A stretch of 64,000 nt of DNA from Siniperca chuatsi. Taxonomy: Eukaryota > Chordata > Actinopteri > Centrarchiformes > Sinipercidae. The stretch spans positions 8,508,333 to 8,572,332 of the forward strand of contig NC_058045.1 in NCBI RefSeq assembly GCF_020085105.1, in the 5' to 3' direction. A program made the translations under genes and the position numbers. The notes below the pieces were generated by a model that had not been told where the DNA came from, made no database searches, and was given only the letters and a program-made list of their open reading frames with translations. This document shows, piece after piece, positions 1 through 14,715 of this stretch (position 1 is the first letter of the stretch; each line of letters begins with the position of its first letter).

Positions 1-2654
1 TCATTTTCTCTCAAGCTGAAGTGCATTGTACCCTCTCAGCCGGCTCTTAACACTATTGTGAAGGTTTTTCTGTATTCCATTGTGTTGGATCTCACTTTCC
101 ATACACTTTCCATACAATCAAATTTTCACATACTGCAGAAACCCTTTTTCTAAGTTCAAGAACAGCCAGTATCTACAAGTTTCCTTGGAGAGACATAGTC
201 ACTACCACTCACTTGTTTAAATTTTCATGGTCAGGGTTTCACTGTAAGGTCAGAAAACTAATTATCGCTCAACATAGTGTTGAAACAACAGAGATATGAA
301 TTGTAACTCCCACACGGCCACATTAGCATTGAAAAAAGTCCCTGTAATAAATTGTAGAGTTAAACATATGCAAGTCATTGGCATTGCACCTGTTACTTTT
401 GTGTAACACTCGACACAACAAAGAACCGGCTGCCATTTGTTTTCATGGAGAGCTGTGACATTTTTCATTCCCAACATTGGCATGTAATGAGTGCTGGTTG
501 AGGGAGAAACAGTTGTTCTTTTATTTTTAGATGTGCCTGTCACTATGGTAAACATTGAACTAGTATTCATTATACTGCATTTCCAAGACCCAAACCAGCC
601 TTTGCCCCCTTCCTGACCTTGAAATCCAGCTTTGTAGCACAGATGTACGAACAAAAAGTTGTGAGGAAGGTGATGACAACCCGTCACTGTGAGGCGTTTG
701 GGAGGGGTGTATTGCTATTTGTACCGTTTTTTTCTCTCAGCCACATGGGACAGCATGGCAAACACAATATCTTGAAACGGTGCCAGCTTTTATAATGCCA
801 GAGTGTGAGTATCCCTCCTCCTGACATTTGTCTCTTTATCAAAAATGCCCCTCAGCCAACAAGCCAACATCTGTGATCAGCAGAGATTCAGAGATTATAG
901 CTAGCAGCAATCATCAGTCTGCTGTGTGAACGAAAAAGAAAAGAATTCAAAGAGTGATGTAACTTATGCTGGTCAGACACCTAATCTGAAGAGTGATAGG
1001 ATATCACTGTAGGTACGGTTTTAAAAAGAAAGTTATACTCTTTTTAAAGCCTCTCAGCAAAACATGAACTGAGGTGAAATGAGAGAAATCCATTACCTTG
1101 ACAGTTACTCAGTACCTACACTTAAATGCTGTGTAGCACACATTTATTTCATGGAGACACACTTTCATTGTATAATCGTGTTTAAAGTTAACATCAATTA
1201 CCATCTTGTATCCCGTGAGAGCGTTGAAATCAATATAGACTTTCATGTACCAGAGACAAACAGAAGACATAGCTTGTATCAGTTTCAGAGAGAGCGGTGA
1301 AACTTTGATGCTCACACATTAATTGAAACTTGGTTTACAGCCCATTCATTATGCCTGAACGTGAGCAGCTTCATGGCAAAGTCATGAATATTGATTCAGC
1401 CCGTTTGTCAGCTTAAAACTCTGTTTCACTGTTCATGAACCGTCTCATTTTTGCCGGAGCTGAGGAATCTTGTGCCAGTTCACAGTGCCAGGATGCCACA
1501 ATAAAAGCTCCTCATGATCAATACTGATCCCGCTTGAATGAAATCTTCAGTGTTCACTGTAAAGGCTGAATACAGATCTGTGTAAAGCGCAGAAGTGTGG
1601 CTTCGAATCGAGCTGCCCATACTAGCCACTGTTAACCCAGTTTCATTGTTGAGTCTTTGCCACAGGCTCCATAGATTATTATGCAGTATGAATGATAAGA
1701 GGCTATGTCCTATTTCAGTTTAGGTATAAAGAGCTTCCTCCTGTCTGCCTGGCAGGGAGGTCCTGCTGAGATGAGGGGTGTCAGCCTGTCACCCTGACGC
1801 ATGGCAGCTGTTTCCTGCCTGCCCCAGCTTCTATAAATAGCTAAATATATCACCTAATGTAGGCCATTTGGTCAAACAGAAACTAAACAGGGCATGTGCT
1901 CTGGGGCTGTATTTTTCACTTTCACCTCAAACTAATTTCTCATGTACAGGCGTATCAGTGTCACCACCACAGTCGTAATATTTTTCTCTTCTTTAACTGT
2001 CTCCATGCGGTCTCAGATGGATTGATGACATATTAAGTGGCGATCATATAGTGCCATTATTTTATGTCAAGTTTAGACCTTCAGACACCTTCAACTGATC
2101 GTTTCAGCTGATCTAATGCAAGTGCAATTATTAAAGTTACTATTAGAGTCTATTGTATGCTGGTGGTGGACACAATAAAGCCTGTACAATAAAAAGCATT
2201 CCAGCACAACAGCCCTGCAATAACTACTAGCTTGTGAAAATTGCATTGTTTTTTAGTTTTTGTTTAATTTTGTTTGTGTGTTTTGGAAAGGTGTTGGTTC
2301 TTGATATGAGGGTGGTCAAAATTTAAATCACACATAACAATATGATGCAATTGATTTACCACAGTGTTAAATCAACACTTCACTGCTACCATATCAACAA
2401 GGATTGAGCATTAAATCTTCACAAAGGGAAATGGTGATGATGCTTTTATTGTCCCCACCCACTGTAAATTCAGAGCAGTCACATGACAGGTTGAAGGCAG
2501 CACATATCAGCGTCTGTCTTTTGTCTGCATTTCAGCATAATTTACTATCCCACAGTGATAAACTATAGTATATAACTATAGTCTGTTTTTAGCCACACTA
2601 GTGGCATGGCTCTATGAATGACAATGTCTGTCTTTTAGCTGATCGGCTCATCAC

Positions 2655-2830
2655 TTTGGTCCAGACTGAGATATCTCAACAACTATTAAATAGATTTCCA
2701 TGAAATGTTGTACAGATATTCATGATCCCCAGAGGATGAAGCCTACTGACTTTGGTGATCCCCTCACTTTTCCTCTAGTGCCACCATGAAGTTGACATTT
2801 GATATTAGTCTATTAAGGTAACTGTACGAC
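2655..2830. repeat. Teleost interspersed repeat fragment
   Basis: The text starting 'ttggtccagactgagatatc' and running through a 'ctttggtgatcccctcactt' block matches, from memory, a very common non-coding teleost repeat. It contains no reading frame. The boundaries are approximate. Confidence 0.55.
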
Positions 2831-3015
2831 TATTTAAAAATGGTCTGCTAATTAGCTTGCTCTCTGGGTGACTTTCACATTTGATTGTGCTATTAGATCA
2901 TTTTTACATCACTGAAATATATATTGTCAGTGAAGTATGCTCTTGTCTATTTTTAGCATAACTACATTCACATTTTGCTGAAGCATTGGGGTGGGGGGGA
3001 AGTTTGATCAGCAAA

Positions 3016-3126
3016 TAAAATATAATGCCCTAGTCTACATTAAACTACCCTGCAGTACATAAAGTAGTAAAAACAAGCTTCACATTGACCAGCAATGTTA
3101 AAATGCTGCTTATTGATGAATGCATC

Positions 3127-3187
<61 letters not shown>

Positions 3188-3310
3188 CAAATGGGCCATT
3201 CTGAATTATGAATACTTACTTTGATACTTTAAAGTACATTTTACTGATAGTACTTCTTTACATATACTTAAATTTTGAACTTTTACTTGTAACAGAGTAT
3301 TTTCCATTAA
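3016..3310 (+). repeat. AGTACTT-type teleost repeat, internal copy
   Basis: This segment has the ordered landmarks of a widespread teleost element: 'attaaactaccctgcagta', then 'ttgaccagcaatgttaaaat', an AAT tract, 'gggccattctgaattatgaa', and 'tttgatactttaaagtacat'. The same landmarks recur at 27681-27993, and in reverse orientation on both sides of the LINE at 14.7-15.8 kb. The AAT microsatellite at 3126-3186 is an expansion of the short ATAATAAT tract native to the element. Confidence 0.7.
3126..3186. repeat. (AAT)n microsatellite, about 20 units
   Basis: An uninterrupted trinucleotide AAT tract of about 60 bp lies inside the AGTACTT-type repeat copy. Confidence 0.97.
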
Positions 3311-6300
3311 AATGTTCATGACATGACATAGTCATCCTCCCGTGGTTGTGAAAATATAAAATATAAAAATTCCAAAACAAAAGCCTGCATGCAGGTAGTG
3401 AATACACACTCCAGGGGGTAAGTTAGGCTAACGACTAACAAGGCCACATCAGGTAAGCATATTCAAGATGAAAGTAAAGTAAATTACAAATAAAATAACA
3501 CATCCCAATCCTTTCCTGTCGATACCTTCTGATGCTGTACTGGTTTGATTTTATTGACTTAAAAATGGCAACAATTTAAAAGCTTTATTTAGAACGAGAT
3601 AGATGGCAGCTCCTGTAGATTGATATGTTTGTCTAGGTGTTATTGAAGTGCAGGTTCAGCTCCCACGTAGAGGATTTCCTGCCTGCGTGTCTCTCTGCAG
3701 GCATCCTACACAGGAGTATCTCAACTGCTTAAGGATTGCATTTCCATGTGGGGATTTTTGCTTCTTTTTCAAGGTATTAGTGGGAAACCGTAAACAGTTG
3801 ATTATTATTTGTATTTTTACCCTTAGCCAATTGTCCGTAATCCCTGTGGAGGAGCTTAAGAGTTAGATTTCTGGCATGCATGGCCTTATCTTTACATAAC
3901 GACCACAGACAAATGGAGTGTCTCGTTTTGACTAAGCCACACATTTGGCCCAAAAGGCAAAGACAAGCAAGTGACTTGAGCGGAAAAGAAAGCCAGTTAG
4001 CATTAATAAAGCCAGACACTGGAATCAATTTCAGGTCCAGCTTAGTCTCATTGACTTGCACATACAGACTTGCTCTCACATGCATGGAAACACACATGAC
4101 ATACACATCATTTACATTCCTGATGTACCTGCAGGTAGCATATGTGGTGATGCTGGATCCTCTGGTCCTTGCTATCTTCTGGAGGTCACAAGGGACTCAT
4201 GCCTGAGCATCCTGGGAGACACATCCCGCATCAGCCTCTTTAATGTGACATTCAATTACCTCCAAAGGTGAAATGGTCTCATTTGGATCCAAAAAGAAAT
4301 TTTGCGTGGACATTGCTACAGTTTACTCCTCCGGGCTCTTCTCTACAATTTTGTGTACACATGTTGGAGACAGAAAACAAGCTGTGTCGCCGTCGTTCCA
4401 ACTCCCATCGTCTTTTCTATGAAATGGCATCCATCAGAGTTAATGGGCTGTAATCATCACCACAAATACACTGTCACACATCCCACTGCTCACTCCTGAG
4501 TATTCAACTCCCAGTCAATGGGATGTAAAGAGTGACAAGCACGAGGAACACAATTTCCCATATCATTAACGACTCTAAGTGAGAACTGGAGGAGAATCCA
4601 AAAAACTTTAGTATTCAGGATTTAAAAATCTCATCTGTTTGCTCAACATCCTCGGGGACTGCAGAGGAGAAACATTTATCAGAAGTGCGTGTGACATACA
4701 GTCAATACTACTGACACTGTGTTTCAGGCACCCATCAACATTGTCATCTTGTGAAATAATTCTTATTAAAGTATGTCACTCACTACCGACAGATCTGCTG
4801 TGTGGTAGATAGATTAATAGATAGATAGCCAATCCTGCCAGCTTCAAATCAGAGTTCAGCGTATACTGTATATCTACTTATCTCCAGGCTGTGTGCTGCT
4901 GGACTTCTGATTATACATCACACAGGCACACACACACACATACACAGACTTCTCTTTCAGTGCCTAGTATGGCAGCGCTCCAAGAAGACTGTCCCTGATG
5001 TATTTGTGTGTTTGATAGGATGTTGTAGATGTAGCATCCCTAGAAGACAATTTGTAGACCTCAAAAGATGGAGAAGTCCAATTAGAAAGCAGGCGAATGA
5101 ATGGGAGAAATGGGAGACGAACATTCCAACTCTTTCTCTCTCTCCCAGGACAGGCAGCTAATCTTAGAGTACAGGTACAAAACCAACATCACTTCTGTTT
5201 TGGTGGGGAAACATTAAAAAAAGAGAAATAAAAGCGAGAAAGCAGGCGGAGAAAAAAAAAGCGCCTGTGATTTGATTTCTTAACACTACACAGTCAAAGA
5301 GGAAAGTGTTGAATTTGATACAGCTTGCTCTCATTCCATATCTACAGTATGTATAAATATCTCCTTCTATTGTCTGATTCTTCAAGGGCAGACGTCCCAC
5401 AAAGCAATTGCCTTGCCATCAGCCAAGACCAAAAAAAGGAGAAGAAATGAAAAAGTGCTTAAATATAGCAACCCCCTGGGATAGTGGGAGGGAGGGCGTG
5501 CTGTAGTGTGATTAAAATGAATAACCTTCATTCAGTCACGATTTTTAACGGTACATTCAATTGTGGTGGACGCAAAGCTGTCCCTTTACCCAACTTGTCT
5601 TCAGTGTGTTAATATCGTTATTCATCAGGAGGCCTGTCCTCTGTAGTGACAACGATGTTGAAGTTATAAATAACGGGAGCTGTGTCATTAAGTAAACATA
5701 CTTTCTCCAACTGGCCCAGGGTCGGTTTAATTCAGGCTTCAGCCACCCCTGCTGTGAAAGTAGACATCAGTAAGCCTGTTGATGACTGATAGATTGTGTG
5801 GATGCAAGACCAATTTTGATGGGCAAAATGACCTTTCAGTTGTGTTGTTGTTGTTCTGCCCATGGCCCCGAGTTATTATTTTTCGTGTCATATTTTGATT
5901 TGACAGGAAAGTCTCATGGAGTGAAATGAAAAAAGTAATGATGTCCCCATGCGCATGAAGTAGCGTGGTGCAGGTGGGGAGATGGTGGATATGGCTGCAG
6001 CTAGCAGCTCTACTCTGCCCCAGGGGCCAGTCAGCAGCTGTTAGAAGAGATGCAGCTTTTTCCAATACTTCCCCACAGTTTCTCGCTGGTTCCTGGTACT
6101 TGCTGTTATCTGGGCTCGCTGCTGTCGCCAGTCTGGCTGCTGTCCACACTCTCTGAGAGAGCGCTCAGTACATTTTTACGCTTCACCACTCTTTCTGTCT
6201 CATTCCAACCTCCGCTATTCCCCTTAGTCTCACTGTGAGGTTTTGAAGTGTTCCTTTGAACTTGCAGCTGTTTTTTTTTAAACGGCTGGAATTTGTACCT

Positions 6301-6619
6301 TGATGTTTGTTTCAAAGACCCTCACTGAGGAATTTAAAATGCTTCTTTCACTGGAATGACAAAAAAATCTAAGGCCATTTCTGTATTGTGTTTAAAGTAT
6401 CACACACGTGGCATTAACTATCCTGCATGTGAGTGCACTTGAAGATGAGCAACTGCAACTGTTTGGTGCAAAATTTGGTGCAAAAAGCTGATATAGACAA
6501 TTTAAAGTTGCAACTCAAACAGAATCTAGAGGTTTTCTGGTGTTGAGCAAGAGGAAAATCAAACCATTCCCCCATCTTGAGACTTTCTCCTTTCTTCCTA
6601 ATTCTTGAAATATATTTGG

Positions 6620-6895
6620 TCTACTGAGCATTAAGTTTTCTTTTTAAGTTTGGATTAACTTGAGTAACTGGGTCGTGATTTCTGGAAACGGACATTGCTG
6701 TTGAGTTTTTCAAATGTATTTTTTTGGCGTGAGTGCCATATAGTCCCATTATATGCAAAAAAATGCAGACATCTCTACGGCCGATAGCTCCAAAACTCGG
6801 CAACTCACACCAAAACAATCTAGATGGATGAAAAGCACTACTGGTAAGAGGAAAAATATGTATTTTTGATTTTGGGGTGAACTGTTCCTTTAACA
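6620..6895. repeat. Probable MITE-like teleost repeat
   Basis: The segment ends in 'ttttggggtgaactgttcct', a terminal signature common to short non-autonomous elements in fish. It has no believable coding potential. The boundaries and family are uncertain. Confidence 0.45.
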
Positions 6896-9800
6896 ATTAG
6901 TCAATTAATCCTGAAAGTTTATTCTTGACCTTGGAAATAGTAGTTTGACTAAACAATCCCACTATAAGGTCCACTTACTTGCTTTTCTGGCACTTTTAGT
7001 CCAATCACACAGTCTTCGTCAGCAGATGGCATTTGCTCACTTGTCAGGGAGATGGATCTGTTGACATGCAAGCTCAGTAGTTTTGATATCAAAACCTTCA
7101 CTGGTTCCTGCTTCTCAAATGAGAGGAAGTGCTGCTTTATTTTGTCTTCTATGATTGGAAATTAAATAACCTTTGGGTTTTGAGCTGTTGGTCAAGACAT
7201 CAGACTTCAGGTCTGATAAATGGTGATGGGCATTTTCAATTATTTTTTGACATTTACTTTCAATAGTTTACAGTTAATAGATTAACGGGGTATTCTAGCG
7301 GTTTATTATTGCATTTCCATAAAGTTGAGGGACTTGCAGAGACAAATAAAAAAAAGAATTGTCAAAAAGGCAGAGATACCCTGAATAGTATAGGTTTAAT
7401 CCAAAAAGCAATTAATAGATTAATCTGTATAGAAAAAAAACAGCACATACAGTACAAGTCTAAATGACTAATGGCTAAAACTGACACATTCAAATTTAAA
7501 ACCCTGTAAATGTAGATGTAAAGGTTTCTTCATAGTAGGTGTAATATTTCCAAGAACTGCAAATTCAGATTCAGCCCCAAAATCTGGTGACACTGTTCTC
7601 TGCCATTAAAAAAGCAGATTTTTAGATACTGTAGCTTGTGAATACACACGCTGCAAACTCAGAGTTAAGAGGCCATTTGGTGGAGGGAGCTGATATCCAG
7701 CGGCTGCTCTGTGTGGAATCGCACATCAAAGTTAATCTTGCACCGTCTGCTCTGGCGCCACGGAGCACTAATCTGCTGTCGGTGTGATGAGGCTGCTGGA
7801 CCAGTTCCCCTTTCCAACACAGAGGCACTAATCCACAAGACCTTTCACGTTTTTCCTCTCTTCCCTCACCTGACTGCACAACAAAGGTCACGGGGGTCAC
7901 TTTGAAATCTCACCTGGTCAATATTAGCTGACCATTTGCATAGGTCCTTATGTACAATATGTGCCAGTAAGAGGCCAGTTTGGTCTGATGTGTCCTTGTG
8001 AGCAGCATCCTGATTATGCCTTTTCATGTGAGATAGGAATTTCACATTTCAGAATACCATAAAACAATAATACAGCTAATACTATTAACACTGCTATTAC
8101 TAATGCTACAACTGTTATTACTACTTTCATTTTTTATTAATTGTTTTTCACCTTTAACCCCACCTCAGGCCTTCGCACATCAGAGGTGAGGTAACTCGCT
8201 GCCTGCTCAATCAAAGCTTTTTGTGTTCAAGAAAATACTCTCTCCCCGTTTGCAGATTAACCTATGATGAATACGGAATTAGTTCATTAGCATAATCGCT
8301 TGAGTGTCTGATGATTTCATTTTATTATCACGTTCTCTCATAATCCATAGCTCTGGCGCCCCTTCGTGCTCCCAACCCCTCTTTCATGTTCCTTTGCCCT
8401 CCCCATTCAACCACGAAGCAGTATAATTGCATTATCAAAGTATTATACTAACGTTGTGGGAATATATTTTTAGCCCCTGGATTTCTGAAGTAATGGGCAG
8501 AAAGCTAAACATGGAATGACAGATTAGAATTAGAGCGATGTTTGAGTCAGTTCACCAAGGTTTCATCATGTCCTGGCTGATCGAAGACTTGCATCATCCA
8601 GACCTCCCCCTAACACACACAAATTATTATTTTCACATTTGCGTGTTTGATGCTGTTTTATGGATCCATGTGGATACTTAACTTCTATTAATACAGAACA
8701 GTCATTCATCTAGTAATTAAAAGAAATTGCTGCAAGGAATTTGTCTTAATCATGACGATGAGGAGCTGGAGTGAAGGTGACTTGGTATATAATAGTGGTG
8801 AAATAGGGGGGCCTTTTTGCATAGGACAGCAATTGTTTCTCAACTGTCAGCAAGTGTAGACTAAGAAACTGGAGAAGAGCAGAAGAAAAGAAAAATGTCA
8901 AGCAGGGCTGTGCTAGCACTGCATGATAATAGAAAAGGAGGAGAAAAAGAAAGAGAATGAAGCGTTTCATCTCCAAGTCATAGTTAGAGGCAGGCAGGTC
9001 CAGGCAGAGGAAGGGTGAGTCAAAGTCAGGAATGGAAGAGCGGTAGAGAGGAAAGCTTTTTATCATCCCTGACTCTTAAGAAGATATCCCAAATGAGAGA
9101 GGGCGTGCATGCTAATGTCAAAGCCGCGGTGATAACTAGCCGCCTGGTTTCGCGGGGTGAGGGTTAAGCTGGGATTTGGAGGGCTGAGAGAATACATGTT
9201 TGATATGTGAGTGAGAGAGAGCTGAGGTGCCTTTGCCAGAGCTATATGTGGGGGATTATTTTATATGGTTTATCTGTGTCTGCATGGCTTAAAGAAAAGA
9301 AATTCACTGGCCTTTACTGGGTCTGTGTAGTTCCTGAGACTCAAGGGTGAATGTTCAGTTGGAAGATCAAAGCCACATTGACACTGCTGCATCACAAAGT
9401 CTTCATTTACAATGCATTAACACCAACTGGCATGTAGCCATGCATGCTTGCTATGGCTGTCTCCTTGAACTTCACATGCTAACCTTCAGCTCTACCCATC
9501 ACCTTTCACAAATCTGCAGAGACTGGATCTCAGCTGGATTGTGGAAAGCATACAAAACAATCTTTCACATCTGCTCCACACTTCATTTTACTGGATTTCA
9601 AAATTAGCTCAGCTATGTAGTCTGCGCATTTTTTTCCCACAGAGTCGGTGATGTTCACCTATCTCAAAGTTGTCCTTCCCTGTAGCTATTGTTCACAGTT
9701 ACTCATACTCGAGTGCTCTGTTTTTCCTACCACACGCATTAGGCCAGGCAGTGCGGTCCTCTGGCTCCCTCCTATCTCTGCTTTCCCATCTCCCCATTAT

Positions 9801-10099
9801 GTTGTGTAGTTCTGCCAGCCTCTCCTTCTCTCCCTTATCACCTGCGGTGAAAATCTAACAGGCTAATCCCAGCGCCTGTGGGATTCCCCTCTCTATAATG
9901 ATGTATATCTGAGGGATAGCATCAGAGCAGAGTCCTATCAGCCCACACACTCTTAATCCCATCAGTCTTTGGTGTCCAAACCCAAGAGAGCCAGTCTTTT
10001 GGATGTTGTGCTCCTGGGCTGTAGCCAGAGATGCAGTGCAGAACATCAGGAATGATACGTGGTGTTCAGGGATCATGTTGGAGATCATGTTCATTTATT

Positions 10100-10195
10100 G
10101 TGCTTCTGATTCTTGAAACCTTGTGGTATATCTCCCCAATAAAGAATTTCCCCTCTGGGATCTATAAAGTTTTTCTGATTCTGATTCTGATGATT
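10100..10195 (+). repeat. LINE 3' tail
   Basis: 'ccccaataaagaatttcccc' is followed by 'ctctgggatctataaag' and a short CTGATT repeat. This is the classic 3' end of a teleost non-LTR retrotransposon that ends in a short tandem repeat rather than poly(A). No matching coding part is seen upstream, so it is a 5'-truncated copy. Confidence 0.65.
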
Positions 10196-12745
10196 GCATT
10201 GCAGTATACATGCTGTAGCTGTGCCACTGCATTGAAAAATTCTTGCAGGGTGTTAGCCACCAGTGATGCTGCCAGTCTCTCTGGCATTACAAAGATTTTA
10301 TTTTACAGTCTGTTCATGATGGAGATAAATACAGAATGTGCTTAATATTTTATCATGCTGACCAAAACACAAAACAGATTTGGTTCATCAATAATATAAA
10401 TATATGGTACACCAGAGAGTTTCCCTTTATTCAACTAGTTTCACTTACCTTTGTTTACCTGTAAATGCAGCAATCTCTGTTTTCTGCATTTCTCTTTTCT
10501 TACTCGGTGGTCAGATTCATGATGCCTGTTGGTGCAGAAAAGAACGATCATATAGCCTTTCCTTTCTTGTTTTTACGAACTAAATTTTTTATGAGCGCTC
10601 TGACATAACCACCCTCAAGACCTCTCCTGCAGCACTCCATAAATCTTGCGGCCTTCACAAATACACACCAGAAAATGTATCTTCTTGTCACTCATGTTAG
10701 TATGCCTCTATGACATGCAGGCAGTAGCTTATAATCCATTTTCTTGAAATTCTGAATTCATAGTTGTATGAGCATGATAGAGTTCAGGAGGGAAATTACA
10801 TTTTTTGGTACATCTATTATTTAACTGTCAGCAAGGATGAATATTGTGCTCTTTCAGCCTTGTGGAGAAGGTACAGAGAGCTGTATTGTTGTGGAACATT
10901 GCTTCATTTGCTCCCTGTCATGACTTGTAAAAAATGGCGCCTTTCTCGGTTGGTCAGTGTAAGGCTTCATCACTTCCGTGCCAAGTCCTCAGATAAGATT
11001 TTAATGTTGTGTCCACTCTGACACACTTTGATCCTCTGCTTTAGCTTTACATTTCACATCACACCCGCAGGAGATGTCACCACTTTAAGGATATCTGATG
11101 CTTCCCGACCTTGCCACTATCCCGTTGTCCCTGCACAGTTTTAATGCCTCTCTCTGTCATTATCAACTTTTGATTGGTACAGTCAGTGACAGTACCGGAG
11201 TTTCAGGATAATTGACAGGTTTGGTTTCACAGTTTTGGAGGGCCTTGTCTGTGCTGTAGAAACCATTGAACTGTGAAACTGAGTGAGTGAATTACCTCAG
11301 GAAGCACTGATAGGGAGCTTGGTGTGCGATGGGATGGTTGGTGAAGGTCACACAGAAAAAAATGCATTCGCAGAATTATCAAAGGCATGCTGAGGACACT
11401 TGATGCAGAGAGCATGTTTGGAATTTACCAATCACATCTTTTTGAAATGATAAAAAATGCTAATGCCGTGTCAGACTAAAAGTGGTTGACCTTGACATTT
11501 TTTCCTCAATTAAGTGCTTTTTCAAATGTATGTCTTGTTTTAGCATCTAAAGAGCATTTCATAACAAGTTCACTTTGACTCAATACAGCAGATGCCAATG
11601 AGTCCATTGAATGTGTCTCAGGATGATTCCCCCTGCTTTCAACTAATAAGAGACAAATGCTGAGAGAGATGTGAAGTTAAATCAATCTCATGGAAGAAGG
11701 TGAGATTGAAATTGAATTTGAGATTCAGATTATCAGATTGCAGCCCCCTCAGTAATTATTGGCATGAAACAACGAGGATAGATGGTGCATGAGATAGGAC
11801 AGTGTGCTTAATTCATCTTGATTGTAATCAGCTGACGAATCAAAATGCTTAATGTATTAATCAAATTAGTTTCATTCCATTGCTTCTTATTGAAATATCA
11901 AAGTGGAGTAGATCAAAGTGCAGTTTGATGAGTTTTAATGTCTTTACCATGACAGATTTAATGAGATGGCACCATACAGTCCAGCAGCTCCAGTATCTTC
12001 ATCACAGGATTTTTCATCATTTCAACACCTTGACCTTGATCGCTCACATCAGTGGAATCAAATGCTGGGATTTGAGTGTCATTGCTTCCCTTTTCTTTTA
12101 TTATTGCACTTTACTACAGTCACTTCTGCAGGAGGCAAGTTAGTTTCACGGTAAAATCCAGGAAGTGGAAGCTAGAAGTGCCATGACAGAGGTGTCAGTG
12201 GATGATTGGATTTTAACGCTGTTGACAAAGCCCTCTCAGCTGAAAGATGTGCCACAATCCTTCTTGGATCATAATTGTCAGCACTGCTAAGCTGGTGGCA
12301 GTGATCTCAACTGGCATGTCAGTTGGTGGGACAGCAGGACTTACTTTAGACCTCTGATTACATCAGAAAATTGAGCCTGTGCGCACTTAAGAGGGGTTTT
12401 TATGTAAGTGTTGCCTTTCACCTACCAACCCCCACACACTTTAATAGGTTGGTGTATTTGTGTGCAGAGGCGCAGATTTTTACAGTTTAGGCATTTTACC
12501 TGAAAAGGTTTCATTTAATTTTGTTTGATTTTCGAAAAAAAGACCTGCCCTGTCTCTGAGAAGAGAAATAAACAAATGACGTGTCTGTAAAGTCATCCAG
12601 ATATGTTGTTTTTTTTTTCTTTCTCGCTTCCCACTAACCAGATGGCAGTCAGATTTCAGACACAGGGTTCTGGAAGACAATCAAGGAACAAGATTGCTTT
12701 TTTAGGAAGGGGGATTGGTTTAACTAGATGTCAAATTAAAGGCCT

Positions 12746-12748
<3 letters not shown>

Positions 12749-12807
<59 letters not shown>
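12749..12807. repeat. (CA)n microsatellite
   Basis: An uninterrupted CA dinucleotide tract of about 59 bp in kcnd2 intron 1. Any reading frame through it is an artefact of the repeat. Confidence 0.97.
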
Positions 12808-12811
<4 letters not shown>

Positions 12812-14619
12812 GAGTGCATGTTCTCGTGACTGCTTGTGTGTGTGTGTTCCTGTGCGTCTAGGCGTGTCCATGTTTTTGGGTGTCAGCGCTCGCTGTGAGG
12901 CGGTGAGGTCATGTACAGAAATCTGTCTCAGAGCACCCCCTGATGGAATACCACACAGCGCTTAAGGTCAGCCGCACAAACTCTGCCACGCAGGCTGATA
13001 CAGGGACTCATGAATGTTTGATTGGTCTATTATCCAAGCAGGGCGGGGACATTCATCCCCCGCTTCTGGAATTCAAACATTCCTTTTAGTCTGACATTTC
13101 TCCTACACCGTCTGAGGCAAGCCCCCAGTTTCACTCTCTCTCACCACACCGGGCTTCATCTGCAATGCTGTCATCTCACTGTAGGACAATTCTACAGAAT
13201 GCGCTGTTTTTAAGACCGGTGCGAGTGCAGTATGGTTTCAGGTGGGTGGAACTGGGGAATTGATACTCAGTCATTCCGACACTCCTCTTCCTCCTCTGCA
13301 GGGTGGATAAGGATCTGGCCATCCATCTTTGTGTCTCACCCATGTCAGTTCGGGGTAGCAAACGTGGATACCTGGTAGTCAGAGACAACAAGAACAAAGC
13401 AGGAACATTACTTTAATCTCTCGCTGCTGTTAATTCCTGCCTCTGCCGTCATCCACGAGGCAGAGCTTTGTGTATCTCAGCTTCCCCCCTATGAACAATC
13501 CATCACTGTTAGTGCTTCTCTCTAGAGTGCGCTAGCTCCTTTCTTTTTTCACCTGCTCACTACTATGCTTTGCTTTCAAAAGACGATGCTTGCGGAAAGG
13601 ACTGCAATATGATGTATTCCACAGTTGACTGTTCAGACTTCTTTTCACATCCAGCAGCATCTTGCCACTCCGCCTATTGGAATAAAACACATGTGAGCAG
13701 TCACATTTATGTGAGGGAATGCTGTCCTGCATTTTTTATGTGGATCTCTTAATAGGCTTTCAACAGTACATCCGGAATCTATAATTGACACCTGCTGTCA
13801 GGCTTCGTCTGTGATTACATAGGAAAATGACTTGACCTGTAATGAACTGTAAAACTAATGGCATCTGTGTGAGATTAATCAACTTGAAAGCAAACTGTTG
13901 TACATGAAGTCCCATCAAGCGTGATATTAAAATGTCCACTTTTACATCTTTCCGCCCAAGCTCTGTGAAAGCCCAGGCTGTTGGGTCCAACATGATGGAA
14001 ACCTGAGGCTAATGACTCAAGCAGACAGTCGTGGGCATTAGACAACTTCATTTATGAAATAGTCAACCTCCCGTGTAGCGATACATTCACATTACCCTGC
14101 CTCACTTGAGAGACGCACAGCTGTCACAGCCACTGAGCAATGCTGATGTCCTTTCCCACCTGCATTCATCTTACTCTCAGGAGGTAATGGTCTTCTCAGG
14201 TCATTTGCGCATTAGGGTCTCGATCATTCATCTCACCCACCTGCAATCCTGTGGTTTGCTGGTCCTCTGCAGCACATAGAGGGATGTTTAGATCTTTTTC
14301 TAAATCCCAGTGCTGCCTGTGGCCTAAAGTGTCTGCCGAGGGAGTGATGAACATGCAGGTTATGTTCAAAGGATTTGTGGGTGTAATCTGCAGGTTTGTG
14401 CCTGGTGCTATTAATTGCCTTGGAGAAATCACGGTTTGCTCCCTAATTATTTCATGATGTTGAATGATAATCACCTCTTTGTGTGGCAACAGAATGTGTT
14501 TGCAGCTAAATGTTTATGTGTGTTAGTCTTGGTTGTATTGGCAGGTAAGTGATAGAGGTGTTTAGTACATGTACGAACAAATCTTAAACCCGAATCCCTG
14601 AATCTTCAATTGTACCGAC

Positions 14620-14715
14620 TTTAAGTAAATGTCCTGCATTCAAAACCTTACTTAAGTAAAAGTATGTATTATCAGCAAAATTTACTAGGTATCTAACATA
14701 AAAATACTCTGCAGA
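14620..14715 (-). repeat. Left half of an AGTACTT-type repeat split by a LINE
   Basis: 'aaccttacttaagtaaaagt' and the end 'ctctgcagaatgag' are the reverse complement of the 3' part of the element also seen at 3016 and 27681. Homology stops where LINE coding sequence begins. The other end of the same element resumes at about 15818. Confidence 0.65.

Noticed and set aside
262-687. 141-codon minus-strand open frame
   Set aside because: No family signature, no splice or promoter context; lies in the long kcnd2 intron and looks like chance.
5739-6149. 136-codon minus-strand open frame, with overlapping plus-strand frames
   Set aside because: Composition and context are random-like; several frames are open at once and none resembles a protein.
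12603-12965. 120-codon open frame containing a His-Thr run
   Set aside because: The run is the CA microsatellite translated; no real gene.
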